This document shows, piece after piece, positions 58,862 to 64,000 of a stretch of 64,000 bases of DNA (position 1 is the first letter of the stretch; each line of letters starts with the position of its first letter). Source of the stretch: Bromus sterilis (lineage: Eukaryota > Streptophyta > Magnoliopsida > Poales > Poaceae); the NCBI GenBank assembly GCA_950022295.1, contig OX465598.1:177772001-177836000 (forward strand), read 5' to 3'. Both the position numbers and the translations under genes were made by a program. The notes below the pieces were generated by a model, which worked only from the letters and a program-made list of their open reading frames with translations, had not been told where the DNA came from and ran no database searches.

Positions 58862-59220
58862 GACTGGGAGAACATGACGAACAAGGAGCTATTTGGTAAA
58901 TTTGCACAATTGATGAATGTAAAGGTACAAGTCATTCAGACCAGATTTGCATGCTAATAATATTCCAACTACTTGGGTTGCTTTAAAAGATGTTATGCGT
59001 ACTCGTTGGGTTTCACTCGTATTATCAACGTGAATTGCTTCAAAAATTACAGCGTTTGAGACAAGAGAAATATTCTGTAGAGAAATATTTTCAGAAATTA
59101 CAAACTGGATTGATTAGATGTGGCCTAATAGAGGATAATGAATCCACGCTTGCACATTTTATGGGTGGGTTAAATAGAAATATTCAAACCATTCAAGAAT
59201 ACAAGGAATACAATACAATC
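58862..59220 (+). pseudogene. Gypsy gag fragment
   Basis: Reads WENMTNKELFGKFAQLMN, then (frame change) TWVALKDVMRTRWVS, then (frame change near 59020) YYQRELLQKLQRLRQ, IRCGLIEDNESTLAHFMGGL and YKEYNTISRLFHLAC: the gag core of a gypsy element. At least one frameshift, a deleted middle, and a break near 59245 into LTR-like DNA. Confidence 0.75.
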
Positions 59221-59249
59221 TCTCGTTTATTCCATCTTGCTTGTATAGT

Positions 59250-59690
59250 CTGTATGTGTGGGAAAACCGAGTTAGGGTTGATTTCGGATCCCACCTCCAA
59301 GGGGTCACGGAATTATCCTCTGTTCCCCCATATATACAGCCCTAAGGGCGTCGTTTATATTTGAGTTTTCAATAGATTAAAGTTAGCAATCGCATCAACT
59401 TCGTGTACTTCGTTTGTGTCCTACGACCAGGCTAAACCCGTATCGAAACCTCAAACATTCAACATATATTCGTAATGTTCAGATTGCAATTCTTAATTCT
59501 TGCTTATTCTTTCATTGTTTGCAAGGATTAGATCTTCGTGGTCAGGTTGATCGTGCTCCGACGTGGTCAATAACCTCCCATAGTTGGTTTAACGATCATT
59601 AAGATGCAACGTGTCTTCGCATGTTTGTAATCGGATTGACAAAGACTTCTCCACGAAAAATGATATCTACCATCTCATAGAAACATCGAG
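59250..59690 (+). repeat. LTR fragment, family unassigned
   Basis: CATATATACAGCCC at about 59329 looks like an LTR TATA box, followed by an R/U5-like stretch (GACCAGGCTAAACCCG, GTCAGGTTGATCGTGCTCC, GTGGTCAATAACCTCCCA) that recurs in grass gypsy LTRs. No second copy is in the window, so the ends are not defined. Confidence 0.45.
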
Positions 59691-60023
59691 ACACCTTCGC
59701 TTCCATCATCCATGATTTGACCTGGTCAGCTTATTGTGCTTTGTGGATTAATTTGTTGACGGATGTGATCGTTTGTAAATAAATGTATGGTGGAGTAATG
59801 GGAGTCGATTCAGAAGAATGATTTCTATCATCCATAAAATTCTAAAGTTTGTTTTGCTCATGTTCCAACGGTTGTTTACAATGTCGCACAAATCACCATC
59901 CAAATGTTGATGTTTGGTAATGATCAACCATAGTTTCTTCATAGTAATATGTAATATGCTAGAGTATTTGATGAGGTCATCCCTACTACCTTAGCACCTA
60001 CAACAACTTCTGAAGAACCAATA
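59691..60023. other. Unassigned sequence
   Basis: AT-rich, with no domain-bearing frame and no clear terminal repeat. Confidence 0.3.
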
Positions 60024-60494
60024 ATGGATAAGTCTAATGAAATAAGAATCAGACCTATTACAAGAGCCCGTGCAAAGTTGCTAGAACAACAGGTGAACTT
60101 ATTCCTCATAGAATCTGATGTTTTCCTTAATGAGGATTTTATACTGCCTAAGTCTTTCTTCATATGTGTTATCAAGTACCAAGGAGTTATAAAAGAAGGA
60201 GGCATGGGACAAGGGCAAGTTGCACAAGGAGAAGATTCGCGAGAAGACGAAGGGAATGGACAACCAGCTCAAGGATTCAGACGACTCGGCTGCAAGCCGG
60301 ACCGTCCGGGCCCCAAGCCAGACGACCGGATAATTAATCGGATCATCCGAACAATTACGTTTCGAAGACCTGACGGACATGTCGAACCGTCCGGAGGCGA
60401 CCCCGGACCGTCTGGATTCAACCCGTACCGTCCGGGCTGCGCCCCGGACCGTCCAGATAATTACCACTCGAAGACCCCTCGGGACGATAATTAA
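60024..60494 (+). pseudogene. C-terminal pol fragment of a gypsy element
   Basis: PITRARAKLLEQQVNLFL, then NEDFILPKSFFICVIKY, resembles the tail downstream of integrase in grass gypsy polyproteins. After about residue 90 the frame enters imperfect CCGGACCGTCCG repeats giving a Pro/Asp/Arg-rich end. Upstream pol is missing. It ends just before the LTR of Q, so it may be the 3' end of an adjoining element sharing that LTR. Confidence 0.5.
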
Positions 60495-60560
60495 TCGAAC
60501 CTTCCAGACCCTAAGCCGGACCGTCTGACCTCAGCCCGGACCATCCGACTTACGGGCCGA
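60290..60560 (+). repeat. Imperfect CCGGACCGTCCG repeats
   Basis: GGACCGTCCG or close variants recur about a dozen times, in clusters separated by TAATTAATCG-type spacers. The motif is nearly self-complementary. It overlaps the coding tail and the probable LTR start. Confidence 0.6.
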
Positions 60561-60988
60561 ACGTCCGACCTTCACGACTGCATGCTCGCATAAACATGGT
60601 TGCGATCCTTGTATCCCCGTTTAGCCTTCCTACCTTATAAATACAGGACCCCCTGCGAGTTTTAGGGTTAGACCACATTTTAGATAAACCCTAGTTCAGA
60701 GATTTGCTTCCAAGCATTCATCTTAAATCGTCAACTTCTGAAGTTTGGCTACTGCAAGTTCTCTGTGATCTGTTGTTCCACTGGGAATTAGTAGATTGCA
60801 AATTACCGTCTCGTGGTCGACGGCTACGTTGCGCAAGTGTGTGAAGTTGTGAATATCCAAAGGGTAGGGAGTTGTCGCATTAGGAACATGGATCTAGCGA
60901 GGAGAGTTCATCGGCTACATACAAGTTATCTCATACCGCCCTCATATTCACCATACGCTTACTGAGAAGATCGGGCCACCCCATATCA
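60495..60988 (+). repeat. 5' LTR of element Q (left edge uncertain)
   Basis: The right edge is clear: CCATATCA at 60988, then a primer site. TATAAATA is at 60636-60643. The left edge cannot be fixed without the other LTR and may lie anywhere from about 60200 to 60500. Confidence 0.55.
60636..60643 (+). promoter_or_regulatory. TATA box of the Q LTR
   Basis: TATAAATA in CTTATAAATACAGGACC, about 350 bp before the LTR end. A typical LTR promoter. Confidence 0.65.
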
Positions 60989-60990
60989 TC

Positions 60991-61001
60991 TTGGTATCAG
61001 A
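60991..61001 (+). other. Primer binding site of Q (tRNA-iMet)
   Basis: TTGGTATCAGA, two bases after the LTR. The match stops after TATCAGA, so the site is shorter than in C and M. Confidence 0.75.
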
Positions 61002-61523
61002 TTTACAGTGTTACCTCGATAAGCATCCACCAAATCTATCCTTTATTTTGTTTTTGTTTTCGTCCTATCCAGAAAAATCCATACAAAAAAGGAGAAAAAG
61101 AGAAAAGATCAAAAAAAGAGAGAGAAAGAAGCGTGATACAAAATAGTTATCAAGAGTGCAAAGAGATACACAAGAGCTAGAAGGGAAATATCAAAGTGGT
61201 GACCTTTTGAGAGGCCTAACTTCTTTTTGTCTCCACTATGTGAGTTTTTCCTTGGGTTTGTATCACACGATCAGCACTAGGACTTGACTTCGGTGTAGTT
61301 AGGGTACCATACCTATAGCTCCACCACATATATCATGTTTTGTCGTGTGTTCACTATTTTACTCGGGTATTCACTTCATCACATCCTTGTACTAGTCCTC
61401 CATCCGAACGGGTACGCATTACTATTCACTTTGGAACGGTAAGATTCACCTGTTCTTGTCAGTTTTGAGTGAGTTGTGAGTGTCCACAAAAAGATTTTGA
61501 TTTAGTGCACTAACCTACTAATC
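61002..61523 (+). other. 5' leader of Q
   Basis: About 0.5 kb, purine-rich around 61080-61140 (AAAAAGGAGAAAAAGAGAAAAG). No frame of note. Confidence 0.5.
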
Positions 61524-62814
61524 ATGTCTCAAAGTGGTTTTGATGTGATGCAGAAACCGGCTAAGGATGCTCCAGTTACATGGGAGGCCTATGAGGGGCT
61601 TCGTGATCATTTGACGGATATGATCACTAAATCTGCTGATAATGTTGATACTAATATGCAAGCAGTCCAACTGAAAGTAGATGCCACTGAGGCTACCGTC
61701 ACCTCTATGCAAACAACCCTTGCTGCCATACAAACAAGCCTACATCAATTGACAACGTCGGTTAATGGGCTGCAAGCTACTATTGACCAACGTCAAAAGG
61801 AAGGCCATGAAGATGATGGTAGTGTCCATGACAACAATGCTAACTTGAGGGGCAATCATGGCTGTGGGCGTGGTGTTCAAGGGCCGGTTCGCCAACTTCA
61901 ATTTGGTGTTGGTGCTCGGCGTCTACCCATTCAGGAAGAAGATGTCTTGAGCAAGCCCAAGTTTACAATTCCCAAATTTGAAGGCTCCACGGATATGGAA
62001 GAGTTCCTCACATGGGAGCTTAAGATGGATAAATTATGGCATTTGCATGATTATTCTGAGGATAAGAAGATCAAGATTCCTTCCTCGAATTTGACGGGTA
62101 TGCCTTGCGTTGGTGGGAGAGCGTTTTAACCGAGATACAAGAAACCAATGGGCAGACTATTTATACATGGCGCAACACGAAGGCGACCATGAAAGCTCGG
62201 TTTGTTCCCACTAATTATTTACGGACAGTTTTTGATAAATTGCAACAATCGAGGCAAGGTACTATGACAGTTGATGCATACTATATGGAGATGGAGATGT
62301 TGCTGCAACGTGCACGAGTTCGCGAAGAAGTTGAGATGACTATGCAACGTTTTCTCCATGGGCTGAAATTTACCATCAAGAGTATTGTGCGGCATCACCA
62401 ATACTAAAATATGAATGACCTTGTACATCTTGCAAGGGAGGTTGAATCTCAGCTTCCAAAAGAGGCACAACTGAAGGCAAGATACTCACAATCTAGCAGG
62501 TTTTCTCCACGCACACCATCAGCCGCGCCTATGGAGAGCCAGGGTGCTTCCAACCGTCCCTCTTCTTCATACTCAAAACCAGCCTCCAATGTTCAATGGC
62601 CAAGAAGCCAGCTGATCCTTCCCCTAGTGCAGGCTCCAATATATCTACAACTCGTAGTCGAGAGATGACTTGCCATGCTTGCGGTAACCCGGGTCACTTC
62701 AAAGGAGATTGTCCCAATAGAAAGGTCATGTTCGTTAATGAAGAAACCGGCGAGTATGAAACTGGTGATGATGAAGACCCATCCGCATTCGATGACGAGG
62801 GATACAATAGTTAA
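61524..62814 (+). pseudogene. gag: gag of element Q
   Basis: Starts at ATG 61524. Residues about 35-95 are a heptad-like coiled coil (VDTNMQAVQLKVDATEATV and onward). PKFTIPKFEGSTDMEEFL opens the gag core, which continues after a frameshift near 62100 in 62105-62407 (TWRNTKATMKARFVP, FDKLQQSRQGTMTVDAYY). A stop at 62405-62407 and a second frameshift near 62600 follow. The zinc knuckle CHACGNPGHFKGDC is intact at 62671-62712, and gag ends at 62814. Confidence 0.85.
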
Positions 62815-62820
62815 GAAGGC

Positions 62821-64000
62821 ATGGATGCTTTTCCGTCGCCTGCTCCTACTATTGTTGTGTCACAGCGTGCTCTTACTGTGCAGCCACAAAATGAATCTAA
62901 GCGCTGCAATCTGTTTCAAACCAAAGCATTAGTTGGCCCCAATAACGCTTGCAAAGAGATAATTGATGGAGGTAGCTCCCGCAACCTCGCAAGCAAGGAG
63001 TTATGTGCCAAGCTAAATATGAAATAATTACCTCAACCGAAACCATATTATGTCCAATGGTTGAGTGATAGTGGTGAGATGAAGGTGAATCATATGGTGC
63101 GAGTGAATTTTGAGATAGGTCCCTACCAGGATTCCATTGATTTTGATGTGGTGCCTATGACAGTTTGCCATCTCATATTGGGTCTGACATGGTTATATGA
63201 CCACCATGTGCAACACAATGGTCGAGCCAATACATATCATTTAAAGTTCAAGGGCAAGAGATTTAATCTCCATCCTATGTCCCCACAGTAAATTGTGAAT
63301 GAGTCTCGTCGGAAAGTAGAGGTGAATTTAGGACCTACACGAGAGAACAATGTAAAAGTTGTGAGTGATAATATAGCGAAAAGTTCGAGAGAGACTAGGT
63401 TGCTTATATTAGCCACCAAAGAAGACATGAGAGAATTTAGTGAGCATCCTACAGCCATGCCACTTGTGCTTATGTGCAAAGGCGAGGTTTCTCTTTGTAA
63501 TGATAATCATCCTCTTTCTCCTAGTGTGTCTTCTGTTTTGCAGGACTATGATGATGTGTTTCCGGCGGAGGTACCAGCGGGATTGCCACCCTTGCGTGGT
63601 ATTGAGCACCAAATTGATCTTATACCGGGTGCAACTCTTCCCAACCGGGCACCATACCGGACCAATCCCCAGGAGACGAAGGAAATTCAGCAACAAGTGC
63701 AAGCGCTTCTGGACAAAGGGTATATTCATGTCAGTCTTAGCCCTTGTGTTGTTCCTATTATTTTGGTTCGTAAGAAAGATGGTACATTACGTATGTGCGT
63801 AGATTGTATAGCTATAAATAATATCACTATTCGATATCGCCATCCTATTCCACGTTTAGAGTATATGCTTGATGAATTGAGTGGTCCTGCTATTTTCTCT
63901 AAAATTAATTTGCATAGTGGATACCATCAAATTAGGATGAAATAAGGGGATGAATGGAAAACTTCTTTCAAAACTAAGTTTGGTTCATATGAGTGGTTAG
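62821..64000 (+). pseudogene. pol: pro-pol of element Q, cut by the window end
   Basis: Frame 62821 onward: protease EIIDGGSSRNLASKELC (DGGS active site; chromoviruses of the CRM type usually have DGGSC), the flap region to 63291, then the RT N-terminus with YDDVFPAEVPAGLPPLRG, VRKKDGTLRMCVDC and GPAIFSKINLHSGYHQIRM. In-frame stops TAA at 63025-63027, 63289-63291 and 63943-63945 break it. The YLDD motif, RNase H and integrase would lie beyond the window. RT wording suggests a chromovirus, possibly CRM-like. Confidence 0.85.

Noticed and set aside
59748..59942. 64-codon minus-strand frame
   Set aside because: AT-rich DNA, no motif, no neighbours to support it.
1..64000. Any conventional host gene
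   Set aside because: Every frame with recognisable domains belongs to a retroelement or its antisense cargo; the unassigned stretches show no exon-like structure.

Overview
The window is intergenic DNA from a large grass genome, most likely Triticeae (wheat, Aegilops, barley or rye). This rests on Athila-type LTRs with a tRNA-Asp-like primer site, long-LTR chromoviruses, a BARE-1/Angela/WIS-like copia LTR and Tat-lineage elements with antisense genes, all nested with readable 5-bp target-site duplications (TSDs). I see no ordinary host gene, no bacterial feature and no CRISPR. Family names are given at lineage level, since no database could be searched.

Left half (1-28718). A minus-strand chromovirus, here M (internal 19443-24516, right LTR 24517-28718), has a left LTR split by two insertions. 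One is the 3' end of a Tat-lineage element, A (1-2814). The other is an Athila-type solo LTR (3353-17491, TSD CATGT/CATTT), which was itself hit by an almost complete plus-strand chromovirus, C (4147-16610, LTRs of 3.75-3.78 kb, TSD ATGAA/ACGAA). C and M carry gag, protease, RT, RNase H, integrase and chromodomain, but all are broken by stops or frameshifts.

Centre (28719-54707). M lies in a C-related plus-strand LTR, N. N was also hit by an Athila-type element (TSD ACCAC). That locus then appears to have undergone a tandem duplication, with a GGT microhomology junction near 46898. One copy collapsed to a solo LTR (29942-45173), which holds a reversed C-type solo LTR (30310-34158, TSD ATCGG) and a complete non-autonomous Tat-lineage element, B (34864-44561, TSD GGAGG). 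The other copy keeps its gag-only interior (46898-52759). N ends at 54707.

Right part (54708-64000). N sits in another Athila-type LTR (to 55708), which interrupts a copia LTR (to 56930). Then come a 5S-rRNA-like segment, a decayed Athila LTR with an internal duplication, gag and LTR scraps, a pol C-terminal fragment, and the 5' part of a further gypsy element (Q), whose gag-pol runs off the window.

Most unusual are A and B. They share the same LTRs and the same LTR-proximal region with CGAGT-N4-ACTCG dyads, yet carry different genes in antisense. A encodes an intact 214-residue protein with a B3-like DNA-binding core behind a good TATA box. B encodes a multi-exon gene with about seven candidate introns, whose first exon resembles the grass 'putative gypsy type transposon' family (PF04195). 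B has lost RT, RNase H and integrase. Its gag-protease remnant and its antisense gene converge on seven 67-bp GC-rich hairpin repeats.
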